Source: Elusimicrobiota bacterium
GTDB lineage: Bacteria; Elusimicrobiota; Elusimicrobia; UBA1565; UBA9628
Direction: 5' to 3'
Length of the DNA stretch: 64,000 nt
Assembly (NCBI GenBank): GCA_016212855.1
Contig: JACRDP010000009.1
Span: 25,275-89,274, forward strand
The notes beneath the pieces were generated by a model. The model was not told where the DNA came from, did no database searches, and was given only the letters and a program-made list of their open reading frames with translations. Position 1 is the first letter of the stretch; each line of letters opens with the position of its first letter. Positions 53,501-62,255 of this stretch are shown in pieces. The position numbers and the translations under genes were made by a program.

Positions 53501-56224
53501 ACAACGGAGCGGCGATCCTGGGAGATATCTCTGAGCACCGATTTTGTACGGCTTGTGATCGACCGCTCGGCCGAACTCGCCTTGACCCTCCGAAACACGG
53601 GGACCTCGACCGACACTTATAGGCTGAGCGCCGCGTCGCCGAATCCCGACCTCGGACTGGCGACGACTCCGACCGTGACGCTGGGCCCGGGCTCAAGCGA
53701 GACTGTGAGTCTTCTCGTCACGGCGCCGGGGACGATCGGCAATGCCGCCCGGCTGCTCGCTTCGTTCGAGGCGACCGCAGTCACGACGCTACTGGAATCG
53801 ACAAGCGGCTTCTTCGCCATGCCCGCTCCCAAATCCGCCTCGGGCACGGCCGAGATCGTAAGCGATATCCTGCCGCCTCGATCTGCCTTGGATGCGGATC
53901 CGCCAGTGCCCGAGGTCTCTCCAAAGCTCATCACGCCTCTGACCCAGCTCTCGTTTGCCGCCGTGGACGACGCCTTGCTCGTAGGCGATGGGGGCGGCGT
54001 CGGGGTCGCTCGGACGGATTTCTCGATCGACGGCGCATCCTTCGGCAAGTTTATTTCGCCATTCATGATCCCTGCCGACGGTCCGCATAGCATTCGCTTC
54101 TTCAGCGTCGACATGGCCGGCAATACCGAGGCGATTCACGTCGCCACGGTGACGGTGGACGGCACGCCCCCAGTGGCCGCCCTTCTTTCCCCCTCTCCGG
54201 ACGCTCGCGGGTTGGACCAAGTCTTCGGCAAGGGAGAGGTCGCGGTCATCGCCACGGCCTCGGACATCCACCTCAGCACCTTCACGTTGGAGTTTGCCGT
54301 CGGCGCCAACGCGCAGGTTGGGTTCGCCTTGATCGCGGCTGGCACCGCTTCAGTCGTCTCGGGCGCGATCGCACGCTGGGATACGACGAGCTTGGCCGGG
54401 GTATTCACCCTGAAGCTCACGGCGACGGATTCAGCCGGCCATCGCTCGACGAGCGCCGCCAACGTGTTCATCGGCGAGCCCGCGCTGCTGCTCATGCTGC
54501 AGAACGCCGAGAAGTCAAAGCTGTTGGACAAGCCGGAGGGCGTCGCCGTAGGCCCTCAGGGCGATATCTACGTCGCCAACTCCGGAGCCCACCAAGTCTT
54601 AAGGTTCACGGGCGCCGGCGAGTTGCAGGCCGCCTATGACGGGTACACCGTGCTTCAGCCGCGCAACGACAAAGCCAACGATAAGCGCGGAAGCATCAAG
54701 TTCGAGAAACCCGCAGGAGTGGCCCTGGACGCCTCCGGTAATCTGTACGTCGCGGATCGCAACAACCATAGGATCACCGTGTTGAATTCGACAGGCGCAG
54801 TCATCCGTTCCCTGGGAAGGACCAACGCCGAAGGACGGTATATCCCCGGCAAGGCTCCGCTGGAGTTCAACCATCCGACGGGCATCGCGGTCTCGGCTTC
54901 CCGAATCGCCGTCGCGGACCGAAGCAACGCGAGGGTGCAGGTCCTCGATCTCGCCGGAACTTTCCTGTTTCAGATCAAGCTTGACGACATGGCGGCCGTG
55001 CAAAGCGATGACGATGAGGATGATGGACAGGCCGAGGAGGGCGGTGAAGCTAAACCCTTTGGCGTCGCTTTCGATCCGACAGGCGGCATCTACGTGACCG
55101 ATGAGGAGAACGGCCGGCTCTTGGCGTTTGATCCGGAGGGTACGCCGCTCTTCACTGTCGGTAGCGAGGGCGGAGCCTTGGGTCAGTTCAATAACCCCAA
55201 GGGGATAGCGGCCAGCGCGCTCAAGTACCTGTACGTGGCCGATCGCGGCAACAAGCGAATGCAGAAGATCGACTCGTTGCAGCGTCCCATCCTCTTTTTC
55301 GGGCCGAGCTCGGGTCTGGAACAACCTCTCGGCGCGGCTCTCGACGCGACGACGAACCTTTATGTGGTGGATCGCAAGAGCAGCCGCCTGCTCAAGTACG
55401 GACTTCCCGCTGAAGTCATGACGGCCCTCGTCGCGGCTCCCGCCAAGAGACCCGGGCAGGCCAAGGGCTTGATCGCGAAGGACCGGGGCGGGAAGGTCGA
55501 GAGGGAAGACAAGGCGTCCGTTATCGTGCCGGCCTTCGCCCTAGCTCAGGACATAGAGATTACCGTCTCATCCGCCGGCGTGGATTCGTTGGGCTCGTCC
55601 GATCGCAAGAAGCGAATGGAAGACAAGGGACTTAAAAGGGCCTCGGAGCCGATCGAGTACGGTCCAGAGGGGACGAAATTCAGTGTCCCTGTAACACTCG
55701 TCCTACCCTACGACGCTGCTCTGGCCCAGGCTTATGGACTAGGAGAGCGCGAACTGAAGGTCCACTACTGGAATCCTTCCCGAAATGAATGGGAGCCGCT
55801 GGAGTCGACCGTCGACACGATCCAACGCACTGTCTCGGCTAAAACCGACCATTTTTCACTTTACCAGGTGCTTGGGCCCGCGATTGGCGTCGCCGCTATC
55901 GATGACTTCGGCCTACGCGACGGCTACGCTTTCCCCAATCCGTCGCGCAACGGCTCGGCAATAACTTTTCGGATGCAGCCGGGTTCGGTCGACGCGATCG
56001 AGGTACGCGTCTATGACCTCGCTGGCCGCAAGGTGCACTCGTCCGCGAACTTCCGATTTCTCGGTGTCTTCGATGATGGGAACGGCAAGGGCGCGCAGAA
56101 CACCTTCGATCATGTTTGGAACGTATCCGGGATCGGGTCCGGCGTCTATACCTACGTGATGACGGCCAGGAAGGCCGGTCAGTCGGACATCCGTAAGACG
56201 GGGAAGGTCGGCGTCATCAAGTAA
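50510..56224 (+). CDS. giant modular secreted surface protein with NHL propeller and FlgD-like C-terminal domain
   Basis: The 1904-residue protein has a signal peptide to about residue 29. Two copies of a roughly 115-residue module follow (82-200 and 490-607), each with IDIDFFDAGG.HLSRFE and a TTDVGG segment, separated by three Ig-like repeats (about 200-490). A CARDB-like domain comes at about 733-857, NHL beta-propeller repeats at about 1340-1637 (KPEGVAVGPQGDIYVAN) with an acidic insert DDEDDGQAEEGGE, a ZU5-like domain at about 1650-1785, and a FlgD-like/type IX-like sorting domain from about 1798 (GYAFPNPSRNG). It is probably exported and cell-attached; the PorV-like gene follows after two bases. 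No catalytic motif is seen. Confidence 0.88.
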   Translation: MASRPLTPLAVHWLLAAMLSSLPLESRALTLKSHVAPSGGLASTGTFRLVTVGQPGIAAFPAANPAAFVGFAYTIPPDRSTPVIQNNMLANAVTTWFNVDPGSIIDIDFFDAGGSHLSRFETKVTTDVGAAGMALEDFTTVQSSVDFGAALDAFTADWALAPGTFGLMREGANYVSVRAFDDRGNFSIAASTFVVLKDTTPPSVALTAPPHGSTVAASLPSIIGAYADAASGANLGAVQLLLDGIAVSAGVFASSATFVPAAPLTDGFHTAILSVLDAASNLSTSTSVFRVDTTSPAITIISPIDGSTVASNLPLLSADYLDAGAGVDLSSVSLVLDGIDVTMFSTITATGISFVPAFALADGTHSFIVMATDLIGNPASVIGFFQVDTTSPTVTIITPVSGAFVQADQNPMFISTYSDGLAGIDPAAVRLFLDAAEMTASAAVSASSVVFTPFSLSLGTHVFTVIVPDRVGNTTTASSSFTAVDPATPTIISNLPAGSFSTWFNSSASLPMIDIDFFDAGGGHLSRFEIRVTTDVGGVGVPIQDFTIVQSSADFGTFTDAITADWPLPTGTFDLMQQGTNYISVRVFDQAGNFSVALSTFLVWKDTVPPTVPAGIFLGGGGTGVQGAQPVTAGQTRNILWCGDPQVAALLCPATSTDSVSGLPAASVSLFFSTSGTSGLVLIASGVPNSGTFSWITPIANSTGVSLRILYSDKAGNVAGQNGQPFTIGRPDLDMVTGTVANRVSVLQNPTRYRLQAHVLNSGLANAPGGEDVLFAGTFPPVNCPGGGCDFSQTQAIIGGPVNPGTRNNASMSFVNKPAPGTYTDAITITADADGSLPELSEANNTMPVTLFVAANAANTVTVGACSVNSNFSKVFVSFSAAVALRAGQEFPMLTSDRELELVSLHEALDAELLAIENLPPGAYTGLRLTFKTVRGVRTDNGQMVSMDLTSSFLDVPVIFSVTDGVLSGERVLVDVEKSIRASTGGSFSFTPTLLRVTTERRSWEISLSTDFVRLVIDRSAELALTLRNTGTSTDTYRLSAASPNPDLGLATTPTVTLGPGSSETVSLLVTAPGTIGNAARLLASFEATAVTTLLESTSGFFAMPAPKSASGTAEIVSDILPPRSALDADPPVPEVSPKLITPLTQLSFAAVDDALLVGDGGGVGVARTDFSIDGASFGKFISPFMIPADGPHSIRFFSVDMAGNTEAIHVATVTVDGTPPVAALLSPSPDARGLDQVFGKGEVAVIATASDIHLSTFTLEFAVGANAQVGFALIAAGTASVVSGAIARWDTTSLAGVFTLKLTATDSAGHRSTSAANVFIGEPALLLMLQNAEKSKLLDKPEGVAVGPQGDIYVANSGAHQVLRFTGAGELQAAYDGYTVLQPRNDKANDKRGSIKFEKPAGVALDASGNLYVADRNNHRITVLNSTGAVIRSLGRTNAEGRYIPGKAPLEFNHPTGIAVSASRIAVADRSNARVQVLDLAGTFLFQIKLDDMAAVQSDDDEDDGQAEEGGEAKPFGVAFDPTGGIYVTDEENGRLLAFDPEGTPLFTVGSEGGALGQFNNPKGIAASALKYLYVADRGNKRMQKIDSLQRPILFFGPSSGLEQPLGAALDATTNLYVVDRKSSRLLKYGLPAEVMTALVAAPAKRPGQAKGLIAKDRGGKVEREDKASVIVPAFALAQDIEITVSSAGVDSLGSSDRKKRMEDKGLKRASEPIEYGPEGTKFSVPVTLVLPYDAALAQAYGLGERELKVHYWNPSRNEWEPLESTVDTIQRTVSAKTDHFSLYQVLGPAIGVAAIDDFGLRDGYAFPNPSRNGSAITFRMQPGSVDAIEVRVYDLAGRKVHSSANFRFLGVFDDGNGKGAQNTFDHVWNVSGIGSGVYTYVMTARKAGQSDIRKTGKVGVIK

Positions 56225-56226
56225 AG

Positions 56227-57117
56227 ATGAGAATATTGAATCTCGCCGCGCTACTCGTCCTCGCCTCCCAGGGATCTTGGGCGGCCGAAACGGCTTCTTT
56301 TTTGAACATCGGCGTCGGCGCGCGAGCCTTGGGAATGGGCGGCGCATACACGGCCCTGGCAGACGACGCCAACGCGCTCTATTGGAACCCGGCCGGGCTG
56401 TCCAGGCTTGAGAAGCGCGAGTTCACAGCCAGCCACGCCGAGATGTTCGAGAGCACGCGTCACGATTTTCTGGCCTACGCCCATCCGACGAGCCAAGGGA
56501 CCTTCGCGGCAGGGCTGACATATCTTAGCCAGGGGAAAATCGACGGGCGCGACGGCCTCGGGCGTCCGACGGCCGGTTACGAGGCCTCGGACGCGGCGCT
56601 GAGCGCGGCCTACGCGCGCAAGATCGATGTCGCCGAGGTCGGCGCAAGCATTAAACACATCCGCAGCCACATCGACTCGACCGAGGCGCAGACTGTCGCG
56701 GCTGACCTGGGTGCCAAGCGCAAGATCGACAATCTTATCGTCGGCGCCGCACTGCGCAATCTCGGGCCTGGCCTCAAGTTCCAGGACCAGCGTAACGATC
56801 TGCCGCTGAGGCTGGCCGTGGGCGCAGCCTACCAATTCGCGGGCGGCCACGCGGCGGCGGCGGAGTTCGTCAACGGTCCGCGCGGCGCGGGGACGAATGT
56901 CTCGTTCGGCGGCGAGTTCCAAGCGTTCAGGGACATGTACCTGCGCGCGGGCTACACAACGCAGACGGCGGTCGCCGGCGGCGCGGGCTTCGATGCGGCG
57001 CGCGGCCTGACGATGGGCTTGGGCTTACGCAACGTGAAGTGGAGCCTTGACTACGCCGTGCTGCCCACTGGTGAACTCGGGCGCTCGCACCGGTTCAGCC
57101 TAGGGGCTCGATTTTGA
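56227..57117 (+). CDS. PorV/PorQ-family outer-membrane protein
   Basis: The 296-residue protein has a signal peptide (MRILNLAALLVLASQGSWA). The family opening SFLNIGVGARALGMGGAYTALADDANALYWNPAGLS follows in the sequence from about residue 23; only part is needed to recognise it. The remainder is a FadL-like barrel ending SLGARF. PorV-type proteins shuttle cargo with sorting domains in type IX secretion. Its position two bases after the giant protein, which carries such a domain, supports that role. No other type IX core gene is in the window. Confidence 0.88.
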   Translation: MRILNLAALLVLASQGSWAAETASFLNIGVGARALGMGGAYTALADDANALYWNPAGLSRLEKREFTASHAEMFESTRHDFLAYAHPTSQGTFAAGLTYLSQGKIDGRDGLGRPTAGYEASDAALSAAYARKIDVAEVGASIKHIRSHIDSTEAQTVAADLGAKRKIDNLIVGAALRNLGPGLKFQDQRNDLPLRLAVGAAYQFAGGHAAAAEFVNGPRGAGTNVSFGGEFQAFRDMYLRAGYTTQTAVAGGAGFDAARGLTMGLGLRNVKWSLDYAVLPTGELGRSHRFSLGARF

Positions 57118-57143
57118 TGACGCCACCAAGCAAGGAGAAGGAT

Positions 57144-58466
57144 ATGACGAACATGGACAGGCTGCTGGGTCTAGGCGCTATGGCGCTTGCTCTCGTTTGC
57201 ACGTTAGGCATGGTCGTAAGCCCGGCTTTTGCCGCCGTGCCGAACAAACTCACCGTCCAGGGCCGGGTCGACGCCTTTAATTCCACGCTCAACGGTACGG
57301 CTACTATTCTAGTCAACGGTAGTCCCACGAACTTCAGCGGCGCTCCCTTTTCGACCACCTCCGACGGCGATGGCGTATTCAATCTGACCCTCGTAGGAAT
57401 GAGTTCCACGACTTATGCGGCCGATGGCGATTATATCCTTCGGCTCGTTATCGGCGCGGACACCTTAGACATTCCCCTGAACACGGCGGCCTTTGCCTTT
57501 CGGGCAGGCGTCGCCGACAGCGTCGCTCCCGGCGTCAACATACAGGCCGGTATAGTCCAGATGACGGCTTTTACTTTGTCATCAGCGGCTTCGTCGGGCT
57601 TCATCTTGACCTCCGACGCCTCAGGCAATGGGAGTTGGCAGCCTGCCCCATCCGGCGGTGGAGGAGGGGCCTCTTCTTTCTCGAGCACCGATAGCATCGT
57701 CATCACTGCGGACAGCGATGCCAACGGGACGGGAACCATTCTTCTGCAAATAGGCATGTCGACGGGAGTATTTGTATCGACGATGGGGAATATCGGGATC
57801 GGGCATTCTGCTCCCGCCGCTCGCTTGGATGTAATATCAGACATCATTCTTCGAAACAGACCGTTTGGAACTTTCCCACTGGATTCTTTCTTTCTCGGCT
57901 TTGGTGAGGACCAAACGCTACCATGGAGAATCGGGAAGTCGCCCTCAGCTAATAACCTTGTGTTTACAAGTCAGAAATATCTGCCTGGGTTCCCTAACGG
58001 ACCTAAAGATATTCTCACCATTGTCGACATGAGAGGATTTTTGTGTCCAGGCGGATGCGTAGGACCATTGGCCGTCGGAGGTGTGAAAATAGATGGTGGC
58101 CTTACTGTGACAGGAACGAAATCATTTGTTCAGGATCATCCCACAGATGCCACAAAGCAAATCGTCTACTATGCGGCGGAGGGACCTGAAGCGGTGACCT
58201 TCGTTCGTGGTACAGCCCACCTCTCGAACGGCCAAGTCACAGTTGCTCTCCCCGACCACTTTGCCATGGTGACCAGTGCTACGGCCCAAATCACCGTACA
58301 TTTGACTCCTGGAGGGGACTGTAAGGGGCTCTTCACGGCCCAGAAGGATAGAACTCAGATCACGGTAAAGGAGTTCGGTGGCGGCGTGTCAAACGTTAAT
58401 TTCGACTATCTTGTGCAAGGTATAAGAACCGGATACGAGAATCTACCCGTGATACAAAATAAGTGA
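57144..58466 (+). CDS. secreted tail-fibre-like protein
   Basis: From ATG 57144, with AAGGAG six bases upstream, the 440-residue protein has a signal peptide ending ...SPAFAA. A carboxypeptidase-regulatory-like beta domain follows, then a glycine-rich linker (PSGGGGGASSF) and the motif GNIGIGHSAPAARLDV, a common feature of tail-fibre and adhesin stalks. The C-terminus (KSFVQDHPTDATKQIVYYAA, EGPEAVTF, DYLVQGIRTGYEN) is also shared with such surface proteins. The start at 57114 is in frame but has no ribosome site. The last third of the gene is lower in GC than its neighbours, perhaps acquired. Confidence 0.75.
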   Translation: MTNMDRLLGLGAMALALVCTLGMVVSPAFAAVPNKLTVQGRVDAFNSTLNGTATILVNGSPTNFSGAPFSTTSDGDGVFNLTLVGMSSTTYAADGDYILRLVIGADTLDIPLNTAAFAFRAGVADSVAPGVNIQAGIVQMTAFTLSSAASSGFILTSDASGNGSWQPAPSGGGGGASSFSSTDSIVITADSDANGTGTILLQIGMSTGVFVSTMGNIGIGHSAPAARLDVISDIILRNRPFGTFPLDSFFLGFGEDQTLPWRIGKSPSANNLVFTSQKYLPGFPNGPKDILTIVDMRGFLCPGGCVGPLAVGGVKIDGGLTVTGTKSFVQDHPTDATKQIVYYAAEGPEAVTFVRGTAHLSNGQVTVALPDHFAMVTSATAQITVHLTPGGDCKGLFTAQKDRTQITVKEFGGGVSNVNFDYLVQGIRTGYENLPVIQNK

Positions 58467-58549
58467 GAAAGAAAAATCAGTTCGTTGAGTATCACCAGTG
58501 GATGAAGGAGTGGCGACGGTCCGCCCGAGCGTGGCGTTGTAGGCGATCA

Positions 58550-60172
58550 TCAGCGGAGCACCGAGACGCGTCCGCTGCCGGTGCCCTTGGAGCTCGTCAC
58601 CACGAACACGTAGGAGCCGCTGGCGACCTTGGCGCCCTCCGTGTTCTTGCCGTCCCAGGACTGCCCGGTCAAGGTCTTTACGAACTGGCCTTCATGCGTG
58701 TAGATCTTGATGCTCAGGCTCGAGCCCTGCAAGTTCGGCGGAATAGCGATTGTAACGGAGCCGGTCCTTAACGGATTCGGGAATGCCGTCGGTTTCAACT
58801 CGCCATCGAAGCCGGCCAGGGTTCCGCGCGTGGCGAAACGAAGCGCTCGATACAAGTCCAAGCGGCCGGCGCCTTGGGAGTTGGCCGAAAGCCCGATGTT
58901 GTTGGCCGTGCCACGGAGAATGTTCGTGACCTCGTTGTTCGCCAAGCTCACAGTCGCCGTCGGCTTCTTCGACAGGATCAAAGCCGCCGCACCGGCGACT
59001 ATGGGCGAGGAGAAGGACGTGCCATTGAGCCCGCCCTTGAAGCCGCCCCCAATCGTCGTGCTCGTCAGGCCCGACCCTGGCGCCGCCAAGCCGCTCGCGG
59101 CGACTTCAGGGCCGCGGGACGAGAAGGAGGCGAGCAAATCGTTGCTGTCGCTCGCCGTCACGGGGATAACGCCCGAACAAGCGGCCGGACGATTGACCGT
59201 GCCGTCCGACGGGCCGTGATTGCCGGCCGCGGCCACGACGACGATGCCGGCGGTCAGCGCCGCGTCGATCGCGGGCTGAACCGTGGCCGTGCACAAGTTG
59301 CAGCCGACAGTCCCAGGGAGACATCCGAGGCTTATATTCGCGACGATGCGTCCGTACGCAGGCGTGTTCTGTTGCGTGACCAGATAATTCAAGGCGTTCG
59401 CGATCCGAGTGTCGGACGTAGTGCACGAATTGAGCACGATGTCTCCACACGACGCCGTGCAATCGGCCGACGCGAACACGCGCATCGACAGAACCTTCGA
59501 TCCCCAAGACACGCCGGAAACCTGAGTGCCATTGTTGGTCGAGGCCGCGGCGAACCCCGCCACCTCCGTGCCGTGTTCGCACGCCGCCACAGCGGCGCCT
59601 CCGCCGCCTTCATCGACGCAGGCATCAAGACAATTCTTGTGAACCAACCCCGCCAACTTGGCAGTGAGGTCCGGATGGGTGCCCTCGACGCCGGTGTCGA
59701 TCACGGCGACGGTCGTTCGAGAGGAATCGCCGGTTTCGAACTCCCACCCAGCCTCGGCGCTGATCTTGCCGAATTGATACTGAGAAGAGAACTGAGGATC
59801 GTTCGGCGTCATCGCTACGCTGTATACCCGATTGGGTTCGGCGCGGGTAACGCCTGAAATCCCTCGCAAAATCGGAAGCGCCGCAGCCAGGCTCATCGCG
59901 GGGGCCAGAGCGATATGTGTCCAGCCTCCATTCGGCTGATCTTGGATGATCGATGCCCCGACGCTCTGCACCAGCACCGCACGCTGTGAGGTTGAAACGG
60001 AGGCGTCGAACCAGACGACGGCCTCCTCTGCGACCACGGCCTCGTAACCGGAAACAGGAACGCCGCCCAAAGTTCCCTGGCTGGTTTGAATGGCCAGGCG
60101 CTCGACCCGAACCGCCCCAGCACGCGAGGCCGTCAGAAACAAGAGTGCCGCGAAAAACGGGCTAAGCCGCAA
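58550..60172 (-). CDS. S8 subtilase with FlgD-like C-terminal sorting domain
   Basis: The 540-residue protein has a signal peptide (to about 20), an inhibitor-like propeptide (about 40-120) and a subtilisin domain with catalytic D159 (VIDTGVEGTHPD), H200 (EHGTEVAG), oxyanion N318 (AAGNHGP) and S386 (NGTSFSSP). Several cysteines (181-194, 238-250, 284-294) suggest disulfides. The last 85 residues (PTAFPNPLRTGS to the end) form a FlgD-like domain matching that of the giant protein. It is likely exported by the same route and may process surface proteins. It overlaps the HAD gene by 11 bases. Confidence 0.92.
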   Translation of the reverse strand: MRLSPFFAALLFLTASRAGAVRVERLAIQTSQGTLGGVPVSGYEAVVAEEAVVWFDASVSTSQRAVLVQSVGASIIQDQPNGGWTHIALAPAMSLAAALPILRGISGVTRAEPNRVYSVAMTPNDPQFSSQYQFGKISAEAGWEFETGDSSRTTVAVIDTGVEGTHPDLTAKLAGLVHKNCLDACVDEGGGGAAVAACEHGTEVAGFAAASTNNGTQVSGVSWGSKVLSMRVFASADCTASCGDIVLNSCTTSDTRIANALNYLVTQQNTPAYGRIVANISLGCLPGTVGCNLCTATVQPAIDAALTAGIVVVAAAGNHGPSDGTVNRPAACSGVIPVTASDSNDLLASFSSRGPEVAASGLAAPGSGLTSTTIGGGFKGGLNGTSFSSPIVAGAAALILSKKPTATVSLANNEVTNILRGTANNIGLSANSQGAGRLDLYRALRFATRGTLAGFDGELKPTAFPNPLRTGSVTIAIPPNLQGSSLSIKIYTHEGQFVKTLTGQSWDGKNTEGAKVASGSYVFVVTSSKGTGSGRVSVLR

Positions 60173-60851
60173 CGGCGTTCTCCTTCTGGATGATGCCCAC
60201 GACCTCGTAGATGTCGTCGATGTCGTATTCGGCGCCGGACTCCTTCGTGCCGAAGGTGTCGCCGTACTTGGCCCAGATCGCGCGAATGCCGGCGGCTTTC
60301 GCCCCCTTCACGTCGCGGTCGGGCCAGTCGCCGACCATGATCGTCTCCTCGGGTTTGGTGCCGAGCACCTCGATCGCCCGGCGAAACGGCTTCGGGTCGG
60401 GCTTCTTCACGCCGAAGTCCTCGGACGTGATGATCTCGTCGAAGTAATGATGCAAGCCGAGGCTGACGATGCGCAGCCACACCTCCATCTTCGGCGCGTC
60501 GGAGAGGACCGTGAGCTTGATGCCCATCTTCATGAGTTCCATCAAGGTCTGGTTGACGCGCGGGTACAAGGTCATCGTGCCGTTCTTGGAGCGCCGGTAC
60601 GCCAAAATGCCGCTGGCGAGAATCTTGTAGTCGATGTGCCCGAGCTTGGCCTTGAGGATCTTGTCGAAGATCTTCTGGTCCTCGATGCCTTCCTTCCAGT
60701 AATGGTCGAAGAACTCCTTGATCAGATCTTCCTTCTTGCCCGGCAGGCCGCCGTCCATCATCCCCTCGACGGCGGCATCCACCGCCGTCCGCTTCATTTT
60801 CATGAAGTCGGTCAGGGTATTGTCGATGTCGAAGATGACGCCCTTGATCAT
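60162..60851 (-). CDS. HAD-superfamily hydrolase (YjjG/TIGR02253-like)
   Basis: The 229-residue protein has HAD motif I FDIDNTLTDF (nucleophile D8, acid D10), motif II VLSDAP, motif III KKPDPKPF and motif IV GDWPDRDVKGAK. A helical cap lies between motifs I and II. It is probably a phosphatase for nucleotides or sugar phosphates; the substrate is unknown. It overlaps efp by ATGA and the subtilase gene by 11 bases, forming an efp-HAD-subtilase unit. Confidence 0.9.
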   Translation of the reverse strand: MIKGVIFDIDNTLTDFMKMKRTAVDAAVEGMMDGGLPGKKEDLIKEFFDHYWKEGIEDQKIFDKILKAKLGHIDYKILASGILAYRRSKNGTMTLYPRVNQTLMELMKMGIKLTVLSDAPKMEVWLRIVSLGLHHYFDEIITSEDFGVKKPDPKPFRRAIEVLGTKPEETIMVGDWPDRDVKGAKAAGIRAIWAKYGDTFGTKESGAEYDIDDIYEVVGIIQKENAVAA

Positions 60852-61411
60852 TCCTTGACGCGCTCGACGTAAGAAATCGTGCGGGTGTCGACGCGGATCT
60901 TGTCGCCTTCCTTCACGAAGAGGGGCACGTTGATTTCGAGGCCGGTGTCCATCGTCGCGGGCTTGACCATGTTGGAGACGGAGTCGCCCTTCACGCCGGG
61001 AACGGTCGAAACCACGGTGAGCACGACGTTGGCGGGGAGTTCGATGCCGGTGAGCTTGTCGTCGACGTAGACGGCGAGCACTTCCATGTTCTCGCGCAAA
61101 AACTTCACTTGGTCGCCCAAGAGCTCTTTCGGGTAGTGGATCTGCTCGTAGGTCTCGTTGTCCATGAACACGGCGTTGGTGCCCTCGTCGTAGCTGTAGG
61201 TCTTCTCGCGCTTGGTGACGGGGACGTCGCGGAACTTCGTGCCGGAGGCGTAGGAGCGCTCCATCACGGCGTTGTTGGCGAGGTTGCGCAAGGTCGTGCG
61301 GTAGACGGCCGCGGACTGCGACTTGCGGTGGTGCTGGAAGTGGATGATTTGAAGAATCTGCCCCTCGTCTTCGAAGACGAGGCCGTTGCGGAATTGGGAG
61401 GTGTCGATCAT
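60848..61411 (-). CDS. efp: elongation factor P with an atypical tip loop
   Basis: The 187-residue protein has the three beta domains of EF-P: N-terminal MIDTSQFRNGLVFEDEG, the middle YSYDEGTNAVFMDNETYEQI and the C-terminal VPGVKGDSVSNMVKPATMDTG. The tip loop reads HHRKSQSAAVYRTTL where most EF-Ps have KPGKGxAFxRxKL. Aligning from the R-x-x-L end puts Q32 at the modified lysine position, with K30 two residues before it. It relieves stalling at polyproline. A TAGGAT box at 61418-61423 ends 6 bases before the ATG. Confidence 0.93.
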   Translation of the reverse strand: MIDTSQFRNGLVFEDEGQILQIIHFQHHRKSQSAAVYRTTLRNLANNAVMERSYASGTKFRDVPVTKREKTYSYDEGTNAVFMDNETYEQIHYPKELLGDQVKFLRENMEVLAVYVDDKLTGIELPANVVLTVVSTVPGVKGDSVSNMVKPATMDTGLEINVPLFVKEGDKIRVDTRTISYVERVKE

Positions 61412-61467
61412 GGAGAAATCCTACAAAAAAACGCTACGTTTCGTGCTACAATCAGCTTACTTTCCTT

Positions 61468-62211
61468 ATGAGCACTCATGAACGCGTAGCGGAACTTAAA
61501 GACCGCCTCGACGCCAAGACCCGCCTCATGCAGGACGTGGCGCACGAGCTCAAGAATCCCCTCTCAGTCATCCTCGGTTACGCCCACTATTTGACGAAGG
61601 AAACCGTCTCGCCCGAGGAGACCCGCAAGGCGCTTCGCGCCGTTCTCTCCAACGCCGAGCGCCTGGTCGGCATGGTCGACCATCTCCAGGAGGTCGTGCG
61701 CCTGGAGTCCGACGGCTTCAACGTGGAGACCCGGACCATCGAAGGCTCGACCTTGCTCCAGGAAGCCGCCGAGTCGGCCGAGCTCGAGGCCGCGCGCCAC
61801 GGCGTCCGCTTGCGCTGGCGCAGCCCCGTCGGGGACTCCCTGCTCGTCAACGCCGATTCCCGCCGCGTGCTCCAGGTGTTCGCGAACCTGCTCAGCAACG
61901 CGCTGAAGTTCACGCCGGAGGGCGGCTCGATCGACGTCACCGCCCAGCGCGACGGCGACTTCGTGCGCTTCACCGTGCTCGACACCGGCGCCGGCATTCC
62001 CGCCGACGAGCTGCCGATGCTCTTCGACCGCTTCTACCAGACCACGGACAATACGCAGAAACGCAAAGGCCTCGGACTGGGCCTCGCCATCTGCAAAGGC
62101 CTCGTCACCGCGCACGGCGGCCGCATCTGGGTGGAGAGCCTGCCCGGCGTGGGCTCGGCCTTCAACTTCACCTTGCCCGCGGTGTTGACTTCGACCCCTT
62201 CCTCTAGATAG
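61468..62211 (+). CDS. soluble sensor histidine kinase
   Basis: The 247-residue protein has no membrane segment and consists of HisKA (H26 in DVAHELKNPLS) and HATPase_c domains (N-box NLLSNALKFTPEGG, G1 DTGAGIPADE, F-box LFDRFYQT, G2 GLGLGLAICKG). The short N-terminus has only a small coiled-coil stretch and no sensor domain, so input must come from a partner. No receiver gene is adjacent, making it an orphan. TACAAT at 61447-61452 gives a leader of only about 9 bases. Confidence 0.92.
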   Translation: MSTHERVAELKDRLDAKTRLMQDVAHELKNPLSVILGYAHYLTKETVSPEETRKALRAVLSNAERLVGMVDHLQEVVRLESDGFNVETRTIEGSTLLQEAAESAELEAARHGVRLRWRSPVGDSLLVNADSRRVLQVFANLLSNALKFTPEGGSIDVTAQRDGDFVRFTVLDTGAGIPADELPMLFDRFYQTTDNTQKRKGLGLGLAICKGLVTAHGGRIWVESLPGVGSAFNFTLPAVLTSTPSSR

Positions 62212-62214
62212 AAT
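62185..62214 (+). promoter_or_regulatory. promoter of the coiled-coil protein gene
   Basis: TTGACT (62185-62190), 18 bases and TAGAAT (62209-62214) put the start near 62221. A 35-base leader with AAGGAGG (about 62241-62247) precedes ATG 62256. Confidence 0.65.
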
Positions 62215-62255
62215 CAAGGCACTGGGCCTAAGGGCCCGGCAAGGAGGTAGGTCTA

